From positions 62,001-126,000 of the forward strand of contig JANWYD010000014.1 in the NCBI GenBank assembly GCA_025057155.1: DNA of 64,000 nt, read 5' to 3'. Both the position numbers and the translations under genes were made by a program. The notes under the pieces are model-generated. The model ran no database searches, was not told the origin of the DNA, and saw nothing but the letters and a program-made list of their open reading frames with translations. The stretch's first letter is position 1; every line of letters starts with the position of its first letter. This DNA comes from Chloroflexaceae bacterium (GTDB taxonomy: Bacteria > Chloroflexota > Chloroflexia > Chloroflexales > Chloroflexaceae). Shown here in pieces: positions 51,682 through 61,330 of this stretch.

Positions 51682-54600
51682 CTACGCCGCACCGCCGGCG
51701 ACGATCCCCTCCAGCCGATCCTCTAGATCTTCGTAGATCGCGCGCAGGCGGTCGAGGGTCTCGTCGTCGGCGTCCCAGAAGCCGCGCCCGCTGGCCTCCA
51801 GCAGCCGGCGCACCATCCCCGCTGCAGCGTGGGGGTTGAGCCGTGCGAGCCGTTCGCGCATCTCGTCGTCGAGGGCGTAGGTTTCAGCGACGCTCTGGTA
51901 GACCCAGCCTTCCACCGCGCCGGTGGTGGCGCTCCAGCCATAGGTGTTGTTCAGGCGCGTCTCGATCTCGCGGGCGCCCTCGTAGCCGTGGGCCAGCATG
52001 GCTTCATACCATTTCGGATTGAGCAGCTTGGCCCGCGTCTCCAGGCGCACCATCTGGCTCAAGGTGCTCACGCGGCTGCCGCCGGTGGTCACCGCGTCCG
52101 ACACCAGCACCTCGGGGCGCTTGCCGCTCAGACGCTCGATGCTCTTGGTGACGCCGCCGAGGCTCTCGTAGTAGGTGTCAATGTCGGAGATGCCCACCTC
52201 GAAGCTGTCAATGTTCTGGAAGGTGAGCTGCACTCCCGCCAGGGCTCGTTCGAGCAGGGGCCGCGAGTCCTTCCATTCGCCGCCTTTGCCCAGCGTGAAG
52301 CTCTTGCGGCTGAGGAAGGCGTCGCTGATCTGGCTGTCGTCCTCCCACGAACCGCTTTCAATCAGGTGGTTGACGTGGCTGCCGTAGCTGCCCGGCGCAT
52401 TGGCGAAGACGCGGGTGGCCGCCTCCTCCAGCGGCACGCCCAGGGCCGCGGCCTGGGCCAGGGCATTGCGGCGCACGAAGTTGGCCTCGGGCGGCTCATC
52501 GGCCATGGCCGCCAGCCGGGCGGCTCGGTCAATCAGGCGCATCTGGCCCCCCAGCAGGTCGCGGAAGATGCCGCTGACCGTCACTACTACGTCAATGCGC
52601 GGGCGGCCCAGTTCCGCGAGGGGGATCAGGGCCACGTCGGTCACGTTGCCCAGCTCGTCGGGCACGGGACGCACGCCCATCAGCGCCAGCACCTGGGCCA
52701 CGCCTTCACAGTCGCTCTTGAGGTTGTCGCTGCCCCAGAGCACCACTGCGACGCTCTCCGGCAGCGCGCCGCCTTCGGCGACTGCGCGGGCCAGCAGTTC
52801 CTCGGTCAGGCGCATGGCTCGCTCCACCGCCGCTGCCGAGGGCGCGCGGGCCGGGTCAAGGCTGTAGACGTTGCGCCCCGTAGGCACGACGTCGGGGTCG
52901 CGCACGATGTCGTTGCTCGGCGAGGGGCGCACAAATCCGCCCTCGAGGGCGTGCAACAGCCCGGCCATCTCCTGATCGCTCGTCAGTCGCGCAAGCAGGT
53001 CGCCAAGGAAATGAGCCAGCGGCGCCAGGTCGCCCGGGGCGTACCCGCCGACCTCCAGCGGCGCTCCGCCCACAAAGCGCCGGATGCTCTCTTTGCAGCG
53101 AGCTTCAACCGCGCGCCAGGATTCCTGGGCCTGCAAATCGCCGGCCATGCGCTCACGCAGCGCCGCGTAATCCAGCCCCATGCTCCGGGCGACGAGGGCC
53201 GGCAGGGTCGTCTCCTCACCGCGCAGCCTGAAGCGCTGGAAGGTCGCGGTGAGGGCCAGCAGATCCACCAGTTCTTCGGTCGAGGGCGGTGCGCCGAAGA
53301 CGTGCAGGCCGGCGGGGATCATGCGCTGCTCGATCTGCAACAACTCGTGGCTGAGATGGGCCAGGTAGTCTGTCTCGGAGTCTGCTCTGACGGGCGCGTC
53401 GGCGCCGAGGCCCAGCTTCCCGGCCAGTTCGCGGATGGTGGCCAGCATCCCCGCATCGGGACGCTGCCGGTAGGCGTCAATAGCGTCCTTCAACTGGCGC
53501 AGGCCCTTGTAGAGGCCGGCCTGTTGCAGCGGCGGCACCAGGTAGCTGATCAGCGTCGCGCCGCTGCGGCGCTTGGCGATGGCCGCTTCGCTTGGGTTGT
53601 TAACGCTGTAGAGGTAGAAGTTGGGCAGATCGCCGATCAGCCGGGCGGGCCAGCAATCGGCGCTCAGGCCCGACTGCTTGCCGGGCATGAACTCCAGCGC
53701 GCCGTGGGTGCCGACGTGGATGACCGCATGGGCCCGGAACTCATGCCGCAACCAGGTGTAGAAGGCGGCGAAGGCGTGGTTTGGCGCGGCGTCGCGGGCC
53801 ATGAGCATGCGCATCGGGTCGCGCTCGTAGCCAAAGGGCGGCTGCACGCCGACGAAAATGTTGCCAAAGCGCCGCCCCAGGATGCGCAGGCGCCGGCCAT
53901 CGCTGAGCAACTCGCCGGGGGCGCGGCCCCAGTGAGGCTCAATCTCAGTGTAGGCCGGGAAGAGGCGCCGGTAATCCTCCACGCTGAGGAACCCTGCCAC
54001 GGCGGCGTCGGTCCCGTGGAGCAACGGCGAGGCGGCGGGGTCCCCGCGCCCCTCGATTACCATCTGGCGCAACTCCTCGGCATCGGCAGGCAGATCCACC
54101 GTGTACCCCCGCTCCTTGAGCGCCCGCAGAATGGCGTAGACGCTACGGAAGACATCGAGGTAGGCGGCCGTGCCCACGTTGCCGAGGTTCGGCGGGAAGC
54201 TAAAGAGCACGAGGGCCAGGCGCTTCTCGTGGTTGGGGGTGCGCCGCAGGGCCACCCGGCGGGCGATCCGGTCGGCGATCAACTCGACCTCGGGTTGGGC
54301 GGGCACAAAGGCCTCGGCGCGGGCGGTGGGGCCGCCAAAGACGATCGGCTCGGCGGCGCCCTCCAGTTCGGGCACGGCGATGCTCAGGGCCGCCTGCACC
54401 GGGGCCAGCCCGCCCCAATCGGCGCGCCAGTCCTCCACCCGCTGGAAGGCCAGGGGCACCGGGGCGAAGTAGCCGACATCGAGGGCCTCGAGGGCGGCCC
54501 GTGCGTCGGCCGGGCGGCTCTCGGCGGGGCCGCCGACCAGGGCGAAGCCCGAGGCGTTGACCAGCAGGTCCACCGTTGCCCGGCGCGGCTCGCTGGCGGG

Positions 54601-55524
54601 GGCCTTCTTGCGCCAGCCGCGGGCCTCGGGCGCGGCGGTGAAGAAGGCCTCAATCGCCGGGCGCATATCCAGGCCCGAAGCGTAGGCCATGCGCGCCTCC
54701 AGCCCCCGCGCCTCCAGCGCCCGCGCCAGGGCGTCGAGATGGGCCGTGTTGCCGCTCAGGGCCACCGTGCGCAGGGCCAGGACGCCCACCGCCCCCTGCC
54801 AGGCCGCCGGGCCGCCCTTTTTGCCCGCCGCGCGGGCGCGGCTTGCGCGCCACTGCTCATAGGCCGCCAGGGTCTCGAAGGGCGCCGGCGCGTCGGGGTG
54901 GATCAGCGCCTGCTCGGGGTAACTGACCGGGTCGAGGATGGGCAATTTGCCCTTGTAGCCGGGCACGTAGGCTTCGATCAGCAGGCAGATCAGCCGGTAG
55001 AGGTTTTCCGGCGAGGCATTGGTCCAGTACTGATGGGCGACGATATAGGTGTAGAGATCGCGGGCCTTGCCGGGGATGAGGCGCAGCACCCGCGAGAGGT
55101 TGCGCAGCACGGCCAGCTGGCGGCGCGCCTCGCCCGCGCCGCCCTGGGGCCGCAGCTTCTTGATCCACTGGCGCAGGGGGCCGCTGGCCTCCTCGCTCTC
55201 GCGGGCCGCCAGCACGAACTTGCCGATGCGCGTCTGGCGAATGAGCGCCGGGTTCGAGGTGATGATCAACACCGGACAGGCGGCCCGTTCGAGCAGGCGC
55301 TCCAATGGGCGCACATAGTCCTCGCCGAAGAGGCGCGCGCCGAAAATGAACGCTGCTCCCTTGACGTCGCGTTCCAGGCGCTGCCAGCCGTCCTCATCGC
55401 GCAGCGAGGCGGCGTCGTAGCACGCCGGGGTCATAGCGACCCCGTGCTCGGCGCGCAGCCGCGCCGCGGCCTGGCGGAGGGCGGCGGCGTGGTTGCCATC
55501 AATGGTGAGAAAGACGATGCGCAT
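51682..55524 (-). CDS. bchH: Magnesium chelatase subunit H
   Basis: A 1280-residue protein, usual length for BchH. It starts RIVFLTIDGNHAAALRQAA. Family segments include YVPGYKGKLPILDPVSYPEQALIHPDAP, LFSFPPNLGNVGTAAYLDVFRSVY, GVQPPFGYERDPMRMLMARDAAPNHAFAAFY, VHVGTHGALEFMPGKQSGLS-like text (IHVGTHGALEFMPGKQSG), NPSEAAIAKRRSGATLISYL and ARLNPHAAAGMVRRLLEASGRG. It binds protoporphyrin IX and, with BchI and BchD (not in this window), inserts Mg2+. CobN is related, but the neighbours acsF and bchM identify BchH. Confidence 0.95.
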   Translation of the reverse strand: MRIVFLTIDGNHAAALRQAAARLRAEHGVAMTPACYDAASLRDEDGWQRLERDVKGAAFIFGARLFGEDYVRPLERLLERAACPVLIITSNPALIRQTRIGKFVLAARESEEASGPLRQWIKKLRPQGGAGEARRQLAVLRNLSRVLRLIPGKARDLYTYIVAHQYWTNASPENLYRLICLLIEAYVPGYKGKLPILDPVSYPEQALIHPDAPAPFETLAAYEQWRASRARAAGKKGGPAAWQGAVGVLALRTVALSGNTAHLDALARALEARGLEARMAYASGLDMRPAIEAFFTAAPEARGWRKKAPASEPRRATVDLLVNASGFALVGGPAESRPADARAALEALDVGYFAPVPLAFQRVEDWRADWGGLAPVQAALSIAVPELEGAAEPIVFGGPTARAEAFVPAQPEVELIADRIARRVALRRTPNHEKRLALVLFSFPPNLGNVGTAAYLDVFRSVYAILRALKERGYTVDLPADAEELRQMVIEGRGDPAASPLLHGTDAAVAGFLSVEDYRRLFPAYTEIEPHWGRAPGELLSDGRRLRILGRRFGNIFVGVQPPFGYERDPMRMLMARDAAPNHAFAAFYTWLRHEFRAHAVIHVGTHGALEFMPGKQSGLSADCWPARLIGDLPNFYLYSVNNPSEAAIAKRRSGATLISYLVPPLQQAGLYKGLRQLKDAIDAYRQRPDAGMLATIRELAGKLGLGADAPVRADSETDYLAHLSHELLQIEQRMIPAGLHVFGAPPSTEELVDLLALTATFQRFRLRGEETTLPALVARSMGLDYAALRERMAGDLQAQESWRAVEARCKESIRRFVGGAPLEVGGYAPGDLAPLAHFLGDLLARLTSDQEMAGLLHALEGGFVRPSPSNDIVRDPDVVPTGRNVYSLDPARAPSAAAVERAMRLTEELLARAVAEGGALPESVAVVLWGSDNLKSDCEGVAQVLALMGVRPVPDELGNVTDVALIPLAELGRPRIDVVVTVSGIFRDLLGGQMRLIDRAARLAAMADEPPEANFVRRNALAQAAALGVPLEEAATRVFANAPGSYGSHVNHLIESGSWEDDSQISDAFLSRKSFTLGKGGEWKDSRPLLERALAGVQLTFQNIDSFEVGISDIDTYYESLGGVTKSIERLSGKRPEVLVSDAVTTGGSRVSTLSQMVRLETRAKLLNPKWYEAMLAHGYEGAREIETRLNNTYGWSATTGAVEGWVYQSVAETYALDDEMRERLARLNPHAAAGMVRRLLEASGRGFWDADDETLDRLRAIYEDLEDRLEGIVAGGAA

Positions 55525-55540
55525 CGGCGTTCCTCATTGC

Positions 55541-56650
55541 TTAATCCGCGGCGGCCACGCGCCGGGCCTGCCAGCCCGGACCGGGGTAGTTCGGGAAGCC
55601 CTCCAGACCACGCCACTTCGTCGTCTCCCTGGTGGGCAGGGGCGGCAGGCGGTAGGTCGCCAGCAGGCGCAGCACAATCCCGGCCCGCAGGCGAGCGGCC
55701 TGGGCCTGGTTCACTGCGCCGCCGCGGTTGGCCAGTTCATTGGCGCGCACATCGTACTCGGCGGCCCTGTCGAGATGGCGGAAGAAGCGCGGATCATCCA
55801 CCGGCAGGGTCTCGGGATAGACCTGGGTGGCGATCCGGTTGCAGAGGCGGATCACCTCCTGGTCATACTGGCGCCAGTCGAGGCCCAGGGCGCGGTAGAA
55901 ATCGGCGCGGCGCGAATCATTCAAGTACATCGTGGCGTACACCGCCAGGAGGAAGAAGCGGATCCAGCGCCGGTTGGCAGGTTTGTTCAGCAGTTCGGGC
56001 TGGCTGCGCATCAGCATGGAGAAGAACTCGCCGTGGCGGTACTCATCGTTGCACCACTGCTCGAACCACTTGAAAATCGGGTGGATGATGCGGTCGGGAT
56101 GCTTCTCCAGGTGTCGGTAGATCGTGATATACCGTGAATAGCCGATCTTTTCGGAGAGATAGACGGTATAGAAGATAAACTTCGGCTGGAAGTAGGTGTA
56201 CTTTTTCCGCTTCTGGAGCACGCTCAGGTCAAGCGCCACGTTCAGGTCGGCCATGGTCTTGTTGAGGAAGCCGGCGTGGCGGCCCTCATCGCGGCTCATG
56301 CACCGGAAGATCGAGCGCAGCGTCGGGTCCTTCAGATGCTTGACCATCTCGGCATAGAGGATGCAGCCGGAGAACTCCGCGGTGCAGGAGCGCTCGAGGA
56401 ACTCGATGAACAACTGCCGCGCGGGCATATCATCGAAGTTGGCCAGGAACTCCTCGGTGCGCTTGAAGTGATTGCGGTTATAATCGCGCTCAAACTCCTC
56501 GCGGATCCACTCAAACTCATCGCGTAGACCATTGCGATCAATATCCAGCGCGTCAATGGCCTTAAAATCAGTGGTGTAAAAGCGCGGGGTAAGGATGGCC
56601 TCCTGCAGGGCATGGCGCGTTGTGACGCTCAGATCCGGCATCTGCTCCAT
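55541..56650 (-). CDS. acsF: Mg-protoporphyrin IX monomethyl ester oxidative cyclase
   Basis: A 369-residue ferritin-like di-iron protein. Conserved features: TPRFYTTDFKAIDALDI near the start, IREEFERDYNRNHFKR, FLERSCTAEFSGCILYAEM, CMSRDEGRHAGFLNKTM (DEGRH at 121-125) and EQWCNDEYRHGEFF, the E-x-x-H pairs that hold the irons. It closes ring E to give divinyl protochlorophyllide using O2. BchE, the anaerobic alternative, is not in the window. A strong AAGGAGA precedes the ATG, and bchH follows after 16 bp. Confidence 0.96.
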   Translation of the reverse strand: MEQMPDLSVTTRHALQEAILTPRFYTTDFKAIDALDIDRNGLRDEFEWIREEFERDYNRNHFKRTEEFLANFDDMPARQLFIEFLERSCTAEFSGCILYAEMVKHLKDPTLRSIFRCMSRDEGRHAGFLNKTMADLNVALDLSVLQKRKKYTYFQPKFIFYTVYLSEKIGYSRYITIYRHLEKHPDRIIHPIFKWFEQWCNDEYRHGEFFSMLMRSQPELLNKPANRRWIRFFLLAVYATMYLNDSRRADFYRALGLDWRQYDQEVIRLCNRIATQVYPETLPVDDPRFFRHLDRAAEYDVRANELANRGGAVNQAQAARLRAGIVLRLLATYRLPPLPTRETTKWRGLEGFPNYPGPGWQARRVAAAD

Positions 56651-56727
56651 AGCTTCTCCTTATCGATCCCAGGATCGCCAGGTCTCGCCAGGACGCCATA
56701 TGCGGCAATCCGCAATCCGAAATGGCG

Positions 56728-57060
56728 TCAGGGGTGTTCCACCAGTTCGTTCACCTCGACCAGGCTGCTCTTCTTTATCAGGTTGCGCCGCAACCAGCTC
56801 GCCTTGTAGAGCTTGATGGGACTGGTGTAGGTAATCTCGCCATGGGTCTGGCCATTGATGCGCGGCAGCGAGACGATTTCCAGGGTGTCGCCCGGCTGGA
56901 TCTCCATCCCTGGCGGCAGATCGACATGCAGGTGGAAATGCTCGTGCTCGCTCTGCAAGTGCACCGTGCCTTCGCCCTCCTGCAACGTCTCGCGCTTGTA
57001 CCAGCGCCAGAGCGCATACCCTGCCGCCGCCGCCAGCGCCACTCCGAAAAGCTTGCGCAT
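56728..57060 (-). CDS. Small membrane-anchored protein between bchM and acsF
   Basis: About 110 residues from the ATG at 57060, chosen for its AAAGGGGG ribosome-binding site and its basic start MRKLFG. Residues 4-18 (LFGVALAAAAGYALWRWY) are a short membrane anchor followed by KRETL. The soluble part begins with a His-rich strand (HLQSEHEHFHLHVDLPPGM) and continues as probable beta strands (DTLEIVSLPRINGQTHGEIT, YTSPIKLYKASWLRRNL). No family is recognised. Its place between the methyltransferase gene and the cyclase gene suggests an accessory role at these membrane-bound steps, which is inference only. Confidence 0.65.
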   Translation of the reverse strand: MRKLFGVALAAAAGYALWRWYKRETLQEGEGTVHLQSEHEHFHLHVDLPPGMEIQPGDTLEIVSLPRINGQTHGEITYTSPIKLYKASWLRRNLIKKSSLVEVNELVEHP

Positions 57061-57258
57061 AGGCCCCCTTTCTTTGTGCAACGTAGTACAGATTATGGAC
57101 TGCAATCGCCCAAAAATATTGAACGCTGTCTTGATGGAATGAAGCTGCATGACCAATCGTAGAACAAACAAATGAAAAGAGTTTTTCTTGAGAGGGCGCA
57201 GCCCTCCCCAACCCTTCCGCGCGTGACAGGCATTCGCCGCAGCGCGAACATGACCTGT

Positions 57259-57957
57259 TCAGGTGCGCATGGCCTGGACGAGCGTGACGTGATAGAAGCC
57301 GCTGCTGATGCGCCGGGCGCGGCGGATGGACATGCCGCCAGCGGCGAGGGTGGCGCGCACCAGGTCGTCGCGGATCATTTGAATATCGGTACGGCGCTGG
57401 CTGTGGGGAAAAAAGGCGCCCACGCGATGCATCGCCGCGAGCAACGGGCTGTACGGGGCGTAGGTAAAGAGCAGCGTATCCGAGCAGCGATCAATCAGGT
57501 GGCGCAGCATCTGCTCAAACGGCCCGGGCGGGTAATGGATAAGCACATCAAAGCACGCCACTACGGCGAAGCGCCCCTGCAGCTCCTCCAGATCGGCGAC
57601 CAGCACGTCAATGCGCCCCGCCAGCCCGGCGGCTTCAGCCGCGGCCCGCGTGGCCGCAGCCATCTGCGGCGCCAGGTCCACCGCGGTTACTTGCATGCCC
57701 CGGCGGGCCAGGGCCAGACTGAACAGACCGGTGCCGCACCCGGCGTCGAGCGCCGCGCCGTCGCGGCCCCGCCCCTCGGCATCCAGCCATGTCTCCGCGA
57801 GGGCCAGCATCTGCGTGTGCCCGTCGCGGATCGAACGGCGAATGGGCGAGAGCCGCGCCTCGCCATAGATGGCCGACCAGCGCTCAAAGCCTACCCCATC
57901 GAAATACTGGCGTAAACGCGCTTTGTGCCGGGTGGTGTCCACGTCCGATCTCAGCAT
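57259..57957 (-). CDS. bchM: Mg-protoporphyrin IX O-methyltransferase
   Basis: A 232-residue SAM-dependent methyltransferase. The BchM-specific start DTTRHKARLRQYFDGVGFERWSAIYGE is followed by the SAM-binding loop LDAGCGTGLFSLALA (70-84). VTAVDLAPQM and CFDVLIHYPPGPFEQMLRHL complete the core, and RISSGFYHVTLVQAMRT the typical end. It methylates the C13 propionate of Mg-protoporphyrin IX, giving the substrate of AcsF. It is the first gene of the 29-kb minus-strand cluster. Confidence 0.96.
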   Translation of the reverse strand: MLRSDVDTTRHKARLRQYFDGVGFERWSAIYGEARLSPIRRSIRDGHTQMLALAETWLDAEGRGRDGAALDAGCGTGLFSLALARRGMQVTAVDLAPQMAAATRAAAEAAGLAGRIDVLVADLEELQGRFAVVACFDVLIHYPPGPFEQMLRHLIDRCSDTLLFTYAPYSPLLAAMHRVGAFFPHSQRRTDIQMIRDDLVRATLAAGGMSIRRARRISSGFYHVTLVQAMRT

Positions 57958-57976
57958 TCGCTGGCTAGGGGGAATT

Positions 57977-58001
57977 TCGTAGTGCGAACTATATACTACG
58001 A
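57977..58001 (-). promoter_or_regulatory. Inverted repeat in the bchM leader
   Basis: TCGTAGT (57977-57983) and ACTACGA (57995-58001) are perfect inverted repeats with an 11-bp spacer, centres 18 bp apart. It lies 20-45 bp before the bchM start and downstream of the predicted transcription start, a position suited to a repressor. Confidence 0.45.
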
Positions 58002-58013
58002 TCTTGCATCGCG

Positions 58014-58022
58014 ATTATAGCA
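58014..58022 (-). promoter_or_regulatory. bchM promoter, extended -10
   Basis: On the minus strand TGC-TATAAT (58022-58014), a perfect extended -10. No good -35 at 17 bp; TTGACT is present but only 8 bp upstream. The region to about 58110 is AT-rich. The remainder of the gap to ilvA (58110-58516) has no gene that I can see. Confidence 0.5.
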
Positions 58023-58276
58023 TAAAAGTCAACACCAGCACACTATATGCAAAAGGTGGACAAAAGGTTGAAGCGGCGATTCAAGGCTTTCTGAAGGGGT
58101 AAAATTTTCCTTCAGATCGTTTGGTTCTGTGCAAACGGTTGACGGATCTTGCTTACCAGGAACAATTTGTCACCCGGACAGGCGTCAGCAGCCCCCGGGG
58201 CTGCGGCGCCCATCGCCGGGATTACAGCGTCTATCCCTGGATGCGCAGGCTCCCGCGGCGCTCCGGGTTGCTCGCA

Positions 58277-58303
58277 CTGACAGATGCGCTATGCCGGTAT
58301 AAT
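58277..58303 (+). promoter_or_regulatory. Possible ilvA promoter
   Basis: CTGACA (58277-58282) and TATAAT (58298-58303) with a short 15-bp spacer. The leader of about 200 bases that follows has several small hairpins (AGAGGGTCTGACTCTCT at 58370-58386, GCGCGGCTTTGCCGC at 58405-58419). No known riboswitch or attenuator type was recognised. Confidence 0.4.
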
Positions 58304-58516
58304 GGCGCACATGCTCGCCGTCCGCTGGGCGTCCGGTGCGCCCGCGCAGCCGGGCGCGGCGGAGTGGCGCAGAGGGTCTGACTCTCTCTAAACTCCCTGT
58401 AGGGCGCGGCTTTGCCGCATCCCACCGGAAAGGGGTAAAGCGCGCGGGGGCCTCTGCCCCGCCATTCCCGCCGCGGCGAGGTCTCGTTGGAGTAGCCACG
58501 ATAAAGAGAGCGAACC

Positions 58517-60027
<1,511 letters not shown>

Positions 60028-60028
<1 letters not shown>

Positions 60029-60064
60029 GGGGGAGAGGGAAACCGGGTTTTGCTATCCCCCTCC
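60028..60064. repeat. Family C palindrome, copy 11 (degenerate)
   Basis: AGGGGGAGAGGGAAACCGG then GTTTTGCTATCCCCCTCC just past the ilvA stop. It could act as a weak terminator hairpin for ilvA. Confidence 0.45.
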
Positions 60065-60113
60065 GGGTGAATAAACGGCACATCCGGGAACGCGTAGTTT
60101 CCGACTTATTAGC

Positions 60114-60210
60114 ATGTGAACGAAGGTTTTTGCTCAACCTGCCCCCTCTCTAACCCTCCCCCGCTGGCGGCGGGCGTCCGGCGCCTCCCCCGACGGGGGA
60201 GGCCGGGAGT
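60114..60210. repeat. Family A repeat, copy 9 (right end missing)
   Basis: Starts ATGTGAACGAAGGTTTTTGC and keeps the C/G core (CTCCCCCGCTGGCGGC, CCTCCCCCGACGGGGGAGG), then is cut by family B copy 3. Confidence 0.75.
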
Positions 60211-60281
60211 TCTCAGGTGCAGGGTTTTCCGGCGCATCCTCGCGTCGCGTGCGCCATCCGGGGCATTGGGACGCCCGACTC
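60211..60281. repeat. Family B repeat, copy 3 (one half)
   Basis: TCTCAGGTGCAGGGTTTTCC, GGCGCATCCTCGCGTC and GGGGCATTGGGACGCCCGA match the left half of copy 1. The second half is absent; instead the sequence passes into the PIN-domain gene remnant. Confidence 0.82.
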
Positions 60282-60476
60282 CTCGCTGGCATCTGGTACG
60301 GCAAGAGGAGCGGCAATTTTCTGCGCGACAGCCACAAAAAACTCCGATAGCACCTGGGTGCTGAGCGCGCCTGAACTACTGACGGCCAGCGGATCGAGAA
60401 CATCCAGGGCTCGCCGCTGCTTCTCGGCTTCCGAGCGATCATAGGCGTAGACCAGGACGTTCGTGTCTACCAGCAC
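60213..60476 (-). pseudogene. PIN-domain toxin remnant, cut by a repeat
   Basis: An 87-residue frame from a GTG at 60476. Residues 1-65 are a clear PIN-domain N-terminus: MLVDTNVLVYAYDRSEAEKQ with catalytic Asp4, and STQVLSEFFVAVAQK with Glu45. From about residue 66 the frame is the family B repeat (translated VPMPRMAHATRGC), and its stop codon lies in the repeat's terminal sequence. The second half with the remaining acidic residues, which would give about 130-140 residues, is lost. No antitoxin gene is evident upstream. It is probably inactive. Confidence 0.75.
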
Positions 60477-60571
60477 CCTGGCGTATGAGGCGCTACAAGA
60501 CTTTTTTCAGTAGCAGGACCGGCGCGAAGTTCGCCCTTTTTTGCCGGCGAGGCGCCGCTTGAGCAAGCAAG

Positions 60572-60613
60572 AGAAGGGTCTGGAAGAGCTGCTACCACCT
60601 CCCAGACCCTTCT
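60572..60613. terminator. 12-bp hairpin downstream of the small membrane protein gene
   Basis: AGAAGGGTCTGG (60572-60583) pairs exactly with CCAGACCCTTCT (60602-60613). It lies 49 bp past the stop at 60662 of the minus-strand gene. No T-run follows on either strand, so it may be a Rho-dependent or processing structure. Confidence 0.4.
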
Positions 60614-60661
60614 GCGTGAAACCATCGGGGCAAACTGAACGCCCTGCGCTCCGCCCCGCCT

Positions 60662-61033
60662 TTAAGCGCCCGGCGACTCCTCGCCCCTCTCCTGGCGCGC
60701 CCGGCGCTGCTGCAGCAGACCGTACTCGATGGCCTGCCAGATGAGGATCGGCGCCCCTGCGCCCACGAACCCCGCTATGACCAGCCGCTCGTAGTCGCGC
60801 CAGGTCAGTTTCGAGCCGCCCTGCCGGGCGATCCAGCGCACCGGCAGACCGACCAGCAGCACCCCGCCGATCACTTCCAGCGCCACCCATGTGGGTTTGA
60901 TGGGCAGCGCCCGTTCCAGCACTGCCAGCATTCCAGAATAGCTCGCCCCGAGGATCGCCGTGGTCCAGAGCACCTTGTTCTGCAAGTACTCAGGATCATC
61001 CGTCTGGTACATCAGTGGCGAAGTCTGTGTCAT
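60662..61033 (-). CDS. Small membrane protein of unknown function
   Basis: A 123-residue protein with about three hydrophobic helices: VLWTTAILGASYSGMLAVL, WVALEVIGGVLLVGLPVRWI and YERLVIAGFVGAGAPILIWQ. A charged tail rich in Arg and Glu (QQRRARQERGEES) ends it. AAGGATAG lies a few bases before the ATG. I do not recognise the family. Its neighbours give no clue to function. Confidence 0.6.
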   Translation of the reverse strand: MTQTSPLMYQTDDPEYLQNKVLWTTAILGASYSGMLAVLERALPIKPTWVALEVIGGVLLVGLPVRWIARQGGSKLTWRDYERLVIAGFVGAGAPILIWQAIEYGLLQQRRARQERGEESPGA

Positions 61034-61220
61034 TATGGTGCTATCCTTTCTACTAATGCGCCTGAAGTCTGAGGGTCTGTCTGGACTGTCGAAAGGTCGA
61101 ATCAGGTTTTCCGAACAGACACACGGACTTCCTGTAGTGACAAACGTACACGGTTTCCTTTTTTTCCCGGCGACGCCCGGTTCCTGAGGTGAAAAACGAC
61201 CGCGCCCGAGACCGGCGGCC

Positions 61221-61253
61221 AGGGGTGGGGAGACCCGGTTTCCCCGCCTCTCT
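61221..61253. repeat. Family C palindrome, copy 12
   Basis: GGGGTGGGGAGACCCGG then TTTCCCCGCC. It lies directly before the -10 element of the next gene. Confidence 0.6.
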
Positions 61254-61259
61254 TTTCCG

Positions 61260-61268
61260 TGCTATACT
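61260..61268 (+). promoter_or_regulatory. Extended -10 promoter of the reductase-like gene
   Basis: TGC-TATACT (61260-61268), about 63 bp before the ATG. No -35 hexamer is seen; the family C palindrome occupies that place. Confidence 0.45.
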
Positions 61269-61330
61269 GGCGTCACCGCAGCAGTGAGCTAATTGACCAT
61301 GTGCAGCATACCCTGAATGAGGAGCGCGCA

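Noticed and set aside
51682-55524. Cobaltochelatase CobN instead of BchH
   Set aside because: Cobalt insertion here is done by CbiX (anaerobic route). The gene lies in a bch cluster beside acsF and bchM and has BchH length.
51829-56073. A 1414-codon open frame on the plus strand opposite bchH and acsF
   Set aside because: It crosses two well-supported genes and its product shows no domain. It is caused by codon bias in a GC-rich genome.
58340-58400. A tRNA-like stretch (GGAGTGGCGCAGAGGG...) before ilvA
   Set aside because: No TPsiC (GTTC-A) loop and no acceptor pairing could be found, so it is not a tRNA.
58304-58516. T-box or leader-peptide attenuator for ilvA
   Set aside because: The T-box core (AGGGTGGNACCGCG) is absent and no small frame with Ile/Val/Leu runs is seen.
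60481-60661. Antitoxin gene upstream of the PIN remnant
   Set aside because: Only short frames interrupted by stops are seen, and a 12-bp hairpin lies in the gap. No antitoxin-like sequence could be supported.
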